From contig NC_020449.1 in the NCBI RefSeq assembly GCF_000146065.2, positions 372,001-436,000 of the forward strand: 64,000 nucleotides of DNA, given 5' to 3'. Positions 45,726 through 53,852 of this stretch are shown here, in pieces. Below the pieces are notes generated by a model. That model made no database searches. It saw nothing but the letters and a program-made list of their open reading frames with translations, and had not been told where the DNA came from. The position numbers were made by a program, and so were the translations under genes. Numbering within the stretch: position 1 is the first letter of the stretch; the number at the start of each line of letters is the position of its first letter. This stretch comes from Candidatus Cloacimonas acidaminovorans str. Evry (GTDB lineage: Bacteria > Cloacimonadota > Cloacimonadia > Cloacimonadales > Cloacimonadaceae).

Positions 45726-46132
45726 AGTTTCCTCGCAATGCTTATTTTTAACCGCTTGCCATATTTTGTATCTATGAACCGTATTATCCTGAAGGAAAGT
45801 GCCATAGCGGTAAAACCGATTAAAATGGAAACAATTTCCGTAAACCACAAAGAGGCAATTAAAAAGCCCAAAAACAAAAACAGCAAAGGCACTCCGAAAA
45901 TCAATAGTGAAACCAGAGTTCTCCCTAAAGGCGAAATATCCAATTGCACTCTATCATTTACTTGTAAAGGGATATCTGTAACTATTTCAAATTCAGCAGG
46001 TTCATTCTTTTTAAAACAAAAACCTTGCATTTTACAACTGTTACAACCACCTCCGCGTTCAATTTCTACTATAACACTATTTCCTTCCACCTTTTTTACG
46101 ATCCCGCTATCTTCAATTATTTCTTCCTGCAT
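45722..46132 (-). CDS. rseC: RseC/MucC-family membrane protein
   Basis: The 136-residue protein has an N-terminal domain with four clustered Cys, the RseC pattern CNSCKMQGFC, and two membrane segments (about 70-115). In other bacteria RseC belongs to the SoxR-reducing Rsx/Rnf system or modulates sigma-E; which role applies here is unknown. No rnf genes are present in the window. It sits between hldE2-like and folB genes on the same strand. Confidence 0.82.
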   Translation of the reverse strand: MQEEIIEDSGIVKKVEGNSVIVEIERGGGCNSCKMQGFCFKKNEPAEFEIVTDIPLQVNDRVQLDISPLGRTLVSLLIFGVPLLFLFLGFLIASLWFTEIVSILIGFTAMALSFRIIRFIDTKYGKRLKISIARKL

Positions 46133-46133
46133 T

Positions 46134-46613
46134 TTATTTATCCTGTTTTATGCGTTCAATTATATTAGTAGTGCTAAAACCCTGTTCATAATTCAGGGAA
46201 AGGACTTTGCCACCTTTTTTTTGCACAATATCGGCACCGACAATTTTGTCAATAGTCCAGTCACCACCTTTAACCAAAACATCGGGTTGAATAAGGTCTA
46301 TTAGTTCATAAGGAGTGTCCTGTGCAAAAATACAAACATAATCAACACTTTCCAAACCTGCTACCACGAGTGCTCTTTCCTTTTCGGAAACAATAGGACG
46401 GTTATTTCCCTTTAGTCGTTTTACGGAAGCATCACTATTCAGACCCAAAATAAGAATATCTCCCAATGCTTTTGCTTTTTCCAGATAGAGGATATGACCG
46501 CAATGTAAAATATCAAAACAGCCATTGGTGAAAACAATCTTTTTTCCTTGTTGATGTAGTTTTTGGCTTAATTCAGCTATTTCAGAATAGGGAATGATTT
46601 TATTTTGGAGCAT
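46134..46613 (-). CDS. rfaE2: D-glycero-beta-D-manno-heptose 1-phosphate adenylyltransferase
   Basis: The nucleotidyltransferase motif FTNGCFDILHCGHILYLEKA and the later GLNSDASVKRLKG and STTNIIERI match the C-terminal half of HldE, here a separate protein. It activates heptose-1-phosphate to ADP-heptose for LPS core. I choose ATG 46613 (MLQNKIIPYS), giving 159 residues and a 14-base overlap with the kinase gene; the frame extends to 46637. Confidence 0.92.
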   Translation of the reverse strand: MLQNKIIPYSEIAELSQKLHQQGKKIVFTNGCFDILHCGHILYLEKAKALGDILILGLNSDASVKRLKGNNRPIVSEKERALVVAGLESVDYVCIFAQDTPYELIDLIQPDVLVKGGDWTIDKIVGADIVQKKGGKVLSLNYEQGFSTTNIIERIKQDK

Positions 46614-47592
46614 TAAAACTATCCCAAATCTCTTCAATACTAACGCTAGCAGTGCCTTTTTTAGCTACAGCTACAGCAGCAGAATGATTGGCTATTAAAG
46701 CGGCAGTTTCAATGTTCCGATCATAAAGATAAGCTAAAGTTAAAGCACTGATAACGGTATCTCCTGCTCCGGAAACATCAAAAACCTCGCGCGCAAAACT
46801 GGGAAGATGGTTAACTGGTTTGTTTTCGGAAAAAAGATACATTCCTTCACTGCCTTTGGTTACTACTAAATGTTTGATGCTCATTCTTTGTCGCAATTCT
46901 TCCGTAGACCTTTCAAAGTCATCCTGATCGGTAAGTTTCCTGCCCATATAACTTTCCAGTTCACGGTAGTTTGGCTTGAAAATTTCCACACCGCCATAGG
47001 AGCTGAAATTTGAGTATTTGGGGTCTACAGCTACCATTTTTTTATGTTTCAGTGCCAGTTGTAAAACATCGGTTATTAAATTGAAACTCAGCAGACCTTT
47101 ATTGTAGTCCTCAATTAGAAGAGCATCGCACAATGGTATGATTTTTACCAGATAGTTAAAAATTTCTTTTTGGATGCTGTTATCTATTTCTGCAACTTCT
47201 TCTCTATCCAAACGCACTATTTGTTGACTGACCGAACCAATTCTGGTTTTTAAAGTTGTAGGACGAGAAGGATCAAAGAAAATTCCTTCAACGGGCATTT
47301 CTCTTTTCTTCAACTGTTGAACTATAATTTCGGCTTGAGTGTCTTTTCCGCAAACACCTACCAAATCAACTTTAGCATTCAGCACGCTAAGATTCATAGC
47401 TACATTGGCAGCTCCACCCAAACGGTAATCGGTAGAATTTACTTCTATAATGGGAACAGGGGCTTCAGGGGAAATGCGTTGAACTTTTCCCCACAGATAT
47501 TCATCCAGCATAATATCGCCAAGAACTATAATCCGGCGATTTTGAAAACTTTTCAGGATTTCTTCAAGTTTTTCAGGTTTAATTGAATACAT
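46600..47592 (-). CDS. rfaE1: D-glycero-beta-D-manno-heptose-7-phosphate kinase
   Basis: The PfkB-family kinase phosphorylates heptose-7-phosphate at C1. It has VLGDIMLDEYLWGKVQRISPEAPVP at the N-terminus (given here as two joined HldE blocks), GGAANVAMNL, and the catalytic GAGDTVISALTLAYL. It corresponds to the N-terminal half of HldE. The ATG at 47592 has AGGAG upstream; a TTG one codon before is less likely. With rfaE2 it shows that ADP-heptose is made. Confidence 0.93.
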   Translation of the reverse strand: MYSIKPEKLEEILKSFQNRRIIVLGDIMLDEYLWGKVQRISPEAPVPIIEVNSTDYRLGGAANVAMNLSVLNAKVDLVGVCGKDTQAEIIVQQLKKREMPVEGIFFDPSRPTTLKTRIGSVSQQIVRLDREEVAEIDNSIQKEIFNYLVKIIPLCDALLIEDYNKGLLSFNLITDVLQLALKHKKMVAVDPKYSNFSSYGGVEIFKPNYRELESYMGRKLTDQDDFERSTEELRQRMSIKHLVVTKGSEGMYLFSENKPVNHLPSFAREVFDVSGAGDTVISALTLAYLYDRNIETAALIANHSAAVAVAKKGTASVSIEEIWDSFNAPK

Positions 47593-47618
47593 CAATAACT
47601 CCTATTATAAAGGGTCGG

Positions 47619-47642
47619 AAGAACGACATCCTCGTCGTTCTT
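47619..47642 (+). repeat. Hairpin between purF and rfaE1
   Basis: AAGAACGAC and GTCGTTCTT form a 9-bp inverted repeat in the 140-bp gap. It precedes rfaE1 on the - strand and may attenuate read-through from purF or be a short dispersed palindrome. A T-run follows only on the + strand. Confidence 0.4.
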
Positions 47643-47705
47643 TTGGTTTCCTTACCTTTTTCGGTTAAGTAAACTTTTGGGGAGTGAAATGAATTGTAAT
47701 AAGTA

Positions 47706-47728
47706 GTTGACGGGGACATCAACCTTCC
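47706..47728 (-). repeat. 3'-end hairpin element downstream of purF
   Basis: gttga-cggggaca-tcaac followed by cttcc resembles the element overlapping the nifJ stop at 2429-2452. It lies about 10 bases beyond the purF stop codon. The stem is only 5 bp here. Confidence 0.4.
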
Positions 47729-47732
47729 TGCT

Positions 47733-49115
47733 TCAATTGTATACATCAGGAACTCCTACAGGATAATTCCCGTCAAAACAGGCATAACAATAATTTTCCG
47801 GGCAGTGCACACAGGTTTTCAGATCAGTTAATGGTAAGTGTTTTAAACTATCTACACCAGTAATTTCCCTAATTTCTTCAAGGGTTCTACGATTGGCGAT
47901 CAATTCTTCTGTAGTGGGAGTGTCTATTCCATAATAGCAGCTGTGTTTTATTTGGGGACTGCCAATTCTTAAGTGAATTTCTGCCGCGCCAGCATCTTTA
48001 ATTAATCTCACGATTTTACGAATAGTAGTTCCGCGCACAATGCTGTCATCAATCAGCACAATTCTTTTTCCGTTAAAGAAATTGGGGAGGACATTAAATT
48101 TTTGGCGCACGCTTTCATCGCGGACTGCCTGTTCCGGTTTGATAAAAGTTCTGCCAATATAGTGATTACGAATTAAGCCCAAAGAAAGAGGGATGCCGTT
48201 TTGATTGGCATAGCCCAAACCGATGAAATTTGATGAATCGGGAACGGGAACTACCAAATCAGGATTTAGTCCTTCATCTTGAAGAGCAAGAGCAGCCCCG
48301 ATTTTTTCGCGCACAGCATATACATTTTCCCCGAAGTGAAAACTATCGGGACGGGAAAAATATATCTGTTCAAAGATGCAGTGTTTTTCACAATTGCCTT
48401 CCCGATAGAGATTGGGGTCATTATCTAACACCTCTATTTTGCTATCACTTACCTTAATAATTCCAGCAGGAGGAACTTCTTTTCTATCTTGCACTCCCAA
48501 AGTGTCCAAAGCACAGCTTTCTGAGGCAACTATTACAGTTCCTTCAGGTGTTTTACCCCAAATCATAGGTCGGATGCTATAGGGATCACGAAACATATAA
48601 AGTTCTGTAGGAGTGCATAATACACTGGAATAGGCACCTTTAATATCCCTCATCAAATTTCGGATAGCATCTCCAATATTTTCTTTGTAGTGTAAAATAC
48701 GGTAGGCAATATATTTAACAAGCAATTCGGCATCGTTGTCGCTTTTAAAATAGACCTTCTCATTTTCCAGCATCTTTCGCACTTGAGCATAGTTTACAAT
48801 ATCTCCATTAGAAGCAAGAGCATAACAAGGTCCTGAAAGGGTTTCCACTAAATGGGGTTGGGTATTAAATTCTGTAGCGCTGCCTTTTGTAGGATAACGC
48901 ACATGACCAATAGCTATTTTTCCGGGTAAGGCATTAAGCTGTTCTTCGTGAAAAACTTCTTTTACCAGCCCCATTTTTTTGTGCAAACGAATTAGCAAAC
49001 CATCACTAACTGCCATTCCACAACTTTCCTGTCCTCTATGTTGTTCCGCAAAAAGTCCTACAGCAGCGAGTCGTCCCGCGTTATCGTTTCCGAAAACGCC
49101 AATTATTCCACACAT
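47733..49115 (-). CDS. purF: Amidophosphoribosyltransferase
   Basis: It makes phosphoribosylamine from PRPP and glutamine, the first step of purine synthesis. After Met, Cys2 of MCGIIGVFG is the glutaminase nucleophile. The PRPP-binding motif VLIDDSIVRGTT is near residue 345. Cys residues near the C-terminus (CVHCPENYCYACF) may bind an iron-sulfur cluster as in the B. subtilis-type enzyme. The 460-residue length is standard. It is 10 bases behind plsY. Confidence 0.95.
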   Translation of the reverse strand: MCGIIGVFGNDNAGRLAAVGLFAEQHRGQESCGMAVSDGLLIRLHKKMGLVKEVFHEEQLNALPGKIAIGHVRYPTKGSATEFNTQPHLVETLSGPCYALASNGDIVNYAQVRKMLENEKVYFKSDNDAELLVKYIAYRILHYKENIGDAIRNLMRDIKGAYSSVLCTPTELYMFRDPYSIRPMIWGKTPEGTVIVASESCALDTLGVQDRKEVPPAGIIKVSDSKIEVLDNDPNLYREGNCEKHCIFEQIYFSRPDSFHFGENVYAVREKIGAALALQDEGLNPDLVVPVPDSSNFIGLGYANQNGIPLSLGLIRNHYIGRTFIKPEQAVRDESVRQKFNVLPNFFNGKRIVLIDDSIVRGTTIRKIVRLIKDAGAAEIHLRIGSPQIKHSCYYGIDTPTTEELIANRRTLEEIREITGVDSLKHLPLTDLKTCVHCPENYCYACFDGNYPVGVPDVYN

Positions 49116-49124
49116 TTTTTTGTT

Positions 49125-49757
49125 CTAATTTCCTTTTTTCGTAAATTTCAGTTTGGGTTCTGTTTTGTTCAGCAGGCGTTCCAGGTTGCTTTTATGTTTG
49201 CTGATAATCATCAAAACCACTATCGCTACCAAAATCACAGTAGCATAATCCGGTTTTGCCTCTTTCAGTAATAAAGCAAAACAGTGCCACTGAAAGACGA
49301 AAGCAGCGCAAATAGAAGCCAGAGATACATAACGGAAAACAGCTACAACTATTATAAAGGTAATCAATGCTATAAGCAAGCTTAAAGGGGTTAATGCTAA
49401 AAAAGCTCCACTTGCAGTAGCTACACCTTTACCGCCTTTAAAACCTAAATATAGCGGAAATATATGACCCAAAATAACTAAAAGAGCAGTTAAGGCAATA
49501 AAAGGACTGCCCTTTTCCAGAAACGATGTAGCTAACATAACAGGAATAAACCCCTTTGCCATATCTAACAGCAGAACAATAAGTCCCGTAGAAGTTCCAA
49601 AAGCTCTTAAAGCATTAGTAGCACCAATATTGCCACTGCCTTCTTTGCGGATATCCTTATGATAAAAGACCTTACCTACAATTAAACCAATAGGAATACT
49701 TCCTAAAAGATAGGCAAAAAGTAAAATAATATAGGGAAGAAAATTATTGAAGCTCAA
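49125..49757 (-). CDS. plsY: Acyl-phosphate glycerol-3-phosphate acyltransferase
   Basis: This membrane enzyme makes lysophosphatidic acid, starting phospholipid synthesis. It has about five to six membrane segments, GSGNIGATNALR and GGKGVATASG, the PlsY hallmarks. The frame is open to 49814 but the first residues would lie inside der. The TTG at 49757 has GGTGAGG 8 bases upstream and gives 210 residues starting before FNNFLPYIILL, the usual place. It overlaps der by 14 bases. Confidence 0.92.
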   Translation of the reverse strand: MSFNNFLPYIILLFAYLLGSIPIGLIVGKVFYHKDIRKEGSGNIGATNALRAFGTSTGLIVLLLDMAKGFIPVMLATSFLEKGSPFIALTALLVILGHIFPLYLGFKGGKGVATASGAFLALTPLSLLIALITFIIVVAVFRYVSLASICAAFVFQWHCFALLLKEAKPDYATVILVAIVVLMIISKHKSNLERLLNKTEPKLKFTKKGN

Positions 49758-51093
49758 GTTTATCCTCACCTTTTTTGCGTCCCTTAAAAATGAGTTTGAT
49801 ACTAACTCCTTCAAATTTGAACATTTCCCGCAATTGATTATGCAGATAACGGCGATAATTTTCCGTTATCAGAGAAGGAGTATTACAAAAGAAGATAAAA
49901 GTAGGCGGTTTAACCGCTGCTTGTGTTAGGTAATATATTTTTATATGCCTTCCACTGGGATGGGTAGGAGGTCTGTGCATAATAACTTTTTCCATAAAAC
50001 GGTTAAGTTCCGCTGTAGAAATCCGCTTTTCACTTTCTTCTTCAATTTTAGCTACCGTTTCCATTATCCTATGGATGCGCTGAGTTGTTTTTGCAGAAAT
50101 AAAAAGCACGGGGGCAAATTGCAGAAAGGGCATTTGGTAATGTAATTCCTTCAGATACTTATTGATAGTATTGGTTTCTTTTTCTATTAAGTCCCATTTA
50201 TTATAGACCACCATAATTTCTTTCATTTTGCGTTTCGCATAGCTGGCAATTTTAATATCTTGAACGCTAAGTTCTTCATCTGCCGTGAGTACTAAAACCA
50301 CAATATCACATCTGTCTATGGCTTCAATTGTTCTTAAGGTAGAAAAATATTCCACTCCATAATTAACTCTGGTTTTTCGTCTTAGTCCCGCAGTATCAAT
50401 TAAAATATAATCCTTATTATGGTAGCGGAAAGGACTATCTATAGCATCTCTGGTTGTGCCAGGAATTTCAGTTACAATCAATTTTGGATTGCCTAAAAGC
50501 AGATTTACAATAGAACTTTTGCCTACATTGGGTTTTCCGACAACAGCAATGCGCGTAGCAGAGGACTTTTCTTCCAGTTGAAAAATGGATTGTGTTCCCG
50601 GAATGCGTTCTATTACGGCGTCTAAAAAATCACCCGTATTGCGTCCTTGGGAAGCGGAAATAGGAATAACATCGCCAAAACCAAGCTGCAGGAAATCATA
50701 AACCTCCCATTCGTATTTTTCATTATCAGCTTTATTGGCAACCAGCATAACTTTATCTTTATGCGGATAAAGGATTTTTGCAATTTCCTTGTCAATATCT
50801 GTTGTGCCGGTTTGAGCATCTACCATAAATATAATTAAATCGCTTTCGTCAATAGCTAACATCACCTGGTGCAGAACCATTTTGTCAATGGTCTCTATGC
50901 TGTTAAAAACAATTCCGCCTGTATCTACCAGTTTAAATATTTTCCCATTCCATTCCACATCTTCATATTTACGATCTCTTGTAATTCCCGCTTCAAAATC
51001 AACTATAGCAGAACGCTTACGGCATAAGCGATTGAAAAGTGTGGATTTTCCTACATTCGGACGACCCACGATGGAAACGATGTATTTTCTCAT
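49744..51093 (-). CDS. der: Ribosome-assembly GTPase Der (EngA)
   Basis: The 449-residue protein has two GTPase domains in tandem: GRPNVGKSTLF with DTGGI and NKAD, then GKPNVGKSSIV with DTAGL and NKWD. A KH-like C-terminal domain follows. Der is needed for 50S subunit maturation. It is the first gene of the large - strand block that runs through to ctpA, although internal promoters are likely. Confidence 0.96.
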   Translation of the reverse strand: MRKYIVSIVGRPNVGKSTLFNRLCRKRSAIVDFEAGITRDRKYEDVEWNGKIFKLVDTGGIVFNSIETIDKMVLHQVMLAIDESDLIIFMVDAQTGTTDIDKEIAKILYPHKDKVMLVANKADNEKYEWEVYDFLQLGFGDVIPISASQGRNTGDFLDAVIERIPGTQSIFQLEEKSSATRIAVVGKPNVGKSSIVNLLLGNPKLIVTEIPGTTRDAIDSPFRYHNKDYILIDTAGLRRKTRVNYGVEYFSTLRTIEAIDRCDIVVLVLTADEELSVQDIKIASYAKRKMKEIMVVYNKWDLIEKETNTINKYLKELHYQMPFLQFAPVLFISAKTTQRIHRIMETVAKIEEESEKRISTAELNRFMEKVIMHRPPTHPSGRHIKIYYLTQAAVKPPTFIFFCNTPSLITENYRRYLHNQLREMFKFEGVSIKLIFKGRKKGEDKLELQ

Positions 51094-51175
51094 TGTTAAT
51101 TTAGTTTTTTAGTTCTGGAGTGCAGGAGTGCTGGAGTTTGGAATTTCTGAAATCATTAGGATAGCGGATTGCAAA

Positions 51176-51544
51176 TTAGTTAGTTGCTTCATCGGTTTTA
51201 AGAGCTTTATTGAGGGAGGAAAGCGGAGACCGAATTAAATTTATCTGCTTAAAGACATTATTTGTTTTATCTTCATTAAGATAACCTAATTTTCTGGCTA
51301 TTTCCCTTTGAGTTTCCCATCTTGCCAGTTTACCCGAAATAATATTCCGAAAGTTTTTATCTTCTTTAGCATTTTTGGCTTCTGCACAGCTTGCTATATT
51401 GGAAGGAATAGCAATAGCAGTTTGGGTAATTTCCTGAGATAAAACGAATTTTTCTTCTTCAGGCAGTTCTTTAGCTAATTCATAAACATTTGGCGCTAAT
51501 TGCCTTCCTTTTTCCCATATATCAAGGTTTTTATTTATTTTCAT
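51176..51544 (-). CDS. Four-helix-bundle protein (23S rRNA-IVS family)
   Basis: The 122-residue protein has the family pattern LDIWEKGRQLAPNVYELAKELP at the start, then QEITQTAIAIPSNIASCAEA and NIISGKLARWETQREIARKLGYL. These proteins were first found within intervening sequences of 23S rRNA genes and also occur alone, often as mobile or diversity-generating associated genes; function is unknown. The ATG has a GGAGAAG site just upstream. It sits between der and a decayed insertion sequence. Confidence 0.85.
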   Translation of the reverse strand: MKINKNLDIWEKGRQLAPNVYELAKELPEEEKFVLSQEITQTAIAIPSNIASCAEAKNAKEDKNFRNIISGKLARWETQREIARKLGYLNEDKTNNVFKQINLIRSPLSSLNKALKTDEATN

Positions 51545-51649
51545 TTCTCTTCTCCTGTGCTTAATTGACTTTTATATTTCCTTTACTTTGAATAAAAAAA
51601 CCAATTTCTGTAGTGCTTCATTTTGTCAACCCTCATCTGCTGCTGCCAT

Positions 51650-51819
51650 GGGTGGTAAAGGTAAAAAGTATCCCCTCTTAATATCCTTTCCTAGCAGATG
51701 CATATAATTGTCAACAATAATTGGAGGAATCAGTGGGTGGTAAAGGTAAAAAGTATCCCCTCTTAATATCCTTTCCTATCAGATGCATATAATTGTCAAC
51801 AATAATTGGAGGAATCAGG
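51650..51819. repeat. 85-bp tandem duplication
   Basis: Two nearly identical copies, 51650-51734 and 51735-51819, differ at only one or two positions (for example ctagcag and ctatcag). They overlap the C-terminal end of the decayed transposase frame. The near identity indicates a recent duplication. Confidence 0.85.
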
Positions 51820-52791
51820 GGAATGGGTTTATCAGTATTCAATTCGGATTGGAAGATTTGTTCAGGGTTTTGATTATATCTACCTCTATTATTTCTATAA
51901 GAATTGAACCAGATTTGGTAGGCGAAAGTTTTAGCCAAGAGCTCGGTTTCATTATTTGGTTTTTCTTAAGATAAAGAATTCTTCTTCAATAAGGTTATGA
52001 AAGGACTCCACATCACTATTCCAGGTAGGTCTTCGGTAGGGAATAAGAAAATGAGTTGCCTGATATTTTTCCTTTACTATTTTTTCAAATAAAGTTACTT
52101 TTCGGTCAGTAGGATTAATGAATTCTTTTCCATTATCAGTTTGGATAATAATAGTTTGAGGATTTATGCCATAGTTTTGAAGAGAAGAGAGCAAGTAGTC
52201 GATAAACAGAGCTGTAGCAGTAGATGATTTTTCGTAGCTATAAGCAAGATAGATAGCACCGGTTTTATAATCCCTGGCAGAGATAAGATATAGAGGGAAA
52301 TGATGTTCCCATCTCCAGATTTCGAATTCAGGAATATCGGTTAGATATTTTATATCTATTTGGAACCGGCTAAATACTTTCTTTTGTTTTCGGACTTCCT
52401 GCATATCTTTGCGTTTCTTATATTTTTTTCTTTTCGGCAAAATCAGACCAGCATCTTTGATTACTCTATGGATAGAGACATGCGAGAAGTTGAGTTCCAG
52501 GACTTCTTTGATTCTTCTCGCACCCCAACCTGGGTGAGCTTTGCGACATTTAATAATCTGCAGTTCTGTTTCTTTATCAATCTTGATTAGACAGTGTGTT
52601 TTTTTACGGGAAAGATCATTCAAACCATCCTCCTTATATTGTTGGTATCGCTTTACCCATTTACGCACTGTTTTAACCGTTGTCTGATACTGGCGAGCGC
52701 AGGGTTTAATTCCATATTTTAGCGCATCCTGAACCATCTGCAGACGATAAGTCTTGACATCCTGACTACCAATAATTTTTTTGTTTTCCAT
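51711..52791 (-). pseudogene. Frameshifted DDE transposase (IS481-like)
   Basis: An N-terminal HTH (MVQDALKYGIKPCARQYQTT) is followed by an integrase core: first Asp in FQIDIKYL, second in IIIQTDNGKEF, and Glu in SDVESFHNLIEEEFF. The frame stops after FFILRKTK at 51952. The +1 frame continues smoothly as KPNNETELLAKTFAYQIWFNSY down to about 51711, so a one-base change in the A-run near 51960-51965 broke the gene. Programmed frameshifting is possible but less likely so late in the gene. I take ATG 52791 as the start; the frame extends upstream to 52905 through repeated sequence. Confidence 0.75.
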
Positions 52792-52877
52792 ATAGGTATT
52801 CATAACGGTTGCATATCCCGATATACTGTCGAGATGGCAACCATTTTTTTTAATATAGGTATTCATAACGGTTGCAT
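52790..52877. repeat. 25-bp direct repeat at the 5' end of the transposase
   Basis: The sequence beginning atataggtattcataacgg occurs at 52790-52814 and again at 52853-52877, 63 bases apart. It may be part of the insertion-sequence end or a duplicated regulatory site. It would encode the repeated ATVMNTY if the transposase began further upstream. Confidence 0.7.
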
Positions 52878-52943
52878 TCCCTCTGCCTGTCTCAATAACA
52901 CCCATTTATATATTTTTTTATCTTTTCTTTTACCAGTTTTTGC

Positions 52944-53189
52944 TTAGTGCCATTTATAATCTCTGGCAGGGGGGTACTTATACCCTTTACTAGCCACCAT
53001 ATTAGGTGAAATCGTAGCGTCGTAATGAGTCCAGCCAGGAGCCCCGGATTCAAAATCCTCGCTATAAGCCACTATTTCATATCTGTTCTTTGTGGAATTA
53101 TCAGGTGAAAAATTGTTCTCAAGAACCTGATAAGAAAATAAGAAACTTACACACTGAGTTATTAAGATGAATATATAAATTCGCTTCAT
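52944..53189 (-). pseudogene. Secreted-protein gene truncated by the insertion sequence
   Basis: A strong AAGGAGG ribosome site precedes an ATG and a signal peptide (KRIYIFILITQCVSFLFSYQ). The start of the mature protein, SEDFESGAPGWTHYDAT, resembles the N-terminal segment of large secreted, often C-terminally sorted proteins in Bacteroidetes- and Cloacimonas-like bacteria. The frame ends after 81 residues, close to the insertion sequence, so the rest of the gene has been lost or displaced. I see no continuation on the far side. Confidence 0.6.
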
Positions 53190-53512
53190 TTTTTCCTCCT
53201 TCTGGAAATAAAGCTAAATTAGCTGTTATTATTTGTAAAGAATATAACAGGTCGTGGTAAACAAAGTAAAGATAATTTATGAGTGTATTGGTAGGGATAT
53301 TTGATTTCTGCAAAGATAAAAGACCACTCAGCTACGGAGAACCATAAAAAAATAAAAATTATAACCAACATTTCAAAAATCATCTGCTTTGCCTACAAAA
53401 AACCATTCTTGCTTTTTGTGCTTTTTTGCTCCAGGTAAGAAACGCTTATCATAGTAGAACTAACTGATTTGAATGCGGAATAAATATTAAAAATGATAAT
53501 TGTTCCTCTCAA
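53190..53512. other. Intergenic sequence
   Basis: Nothing recognisable apart from the promoter region expected for the truncated secreted-protein gene. Confidence 0.3.
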
Positions 53513-53632
53513 CTATGAAATATATCTATTGTTTTCATCTATAATAAAATCAAAATGAAAGTAATTTGTTTCAGTTGCATTTGAAGATGGGAACGATATT
53601 TTTCTTCTTTCATATTCCTCATCATATCTCAT
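53513..53632 (-). CDS. Candidate 39-residue small protein
   Basis: ATG 53632 is preceded by AAGGAG with a 5-base spacing. The frame encodes 39 residues, starting MRYDEEYERRKISFPSS and ending DENNRYIS, acidic and with no membrane segment. I recognise no family. It stands alone in a 660-bp gap. A chance open frame is possible. Confidence 0.3.
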   Translation of the reverse strand: MRYDEEYERRKISFPSSNATETNYFHFDFIIDENNRYIS

Positions 53633-53852
53633 TATTTCTCCTTACTTGCAAATAGAAATCATCCCTTACACGCAGAATTTTTAATTTCTTCAATTCACTG
53701 AATATAATATAAACCAATTCTCTGAGTTGCCAACCCATTTTTTACTAACTGTATTTTTTAGGTTAATAGAGCTATTCTACAGTTCTATTTGCCAAAACTG
53801 TTAAATTGCTTATTTTGTCTTATAAGCTGTGACGCAAGGGGAGGAAAAAATT
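53633..53852. other. Upstream region of glgP
   Basis: AT-rich sequence without a consensus promoter that I can defend. The ribosome site GGGGAGG lies just before glgP. Confidence 0.3.

Larger units (their letters stand above)
51650..52930 (-). mobile_element. Decayed insertion sequence (integrase-core type)
   Basis: The element encodes a frameshifted DDE transposase and interrupts a secreted-protein gene at its right side. I could not define terminal inverted repeats, so the ends are approximate. Three of the six TCGA sites seen in the whole window lie inside it (52199, 52322, 52829), pointing to arrival from a DNA background without TCGA avoidance. Confidence 0.65.

Noticed and set aside
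45738-46304. 188-codon + strand frame opposite rseC and rfaE2
   Set aside because: Crosses two well-supported - strand genes and has no ribosome site or recognisable protein.
51952-51974. Programmed ribosomal frameshift in the transposase
   Set aside because: The shift would be +1 near the C-terminus, unlike the usual -1 shift between orfA and orfB; ordinary decay is simpler.
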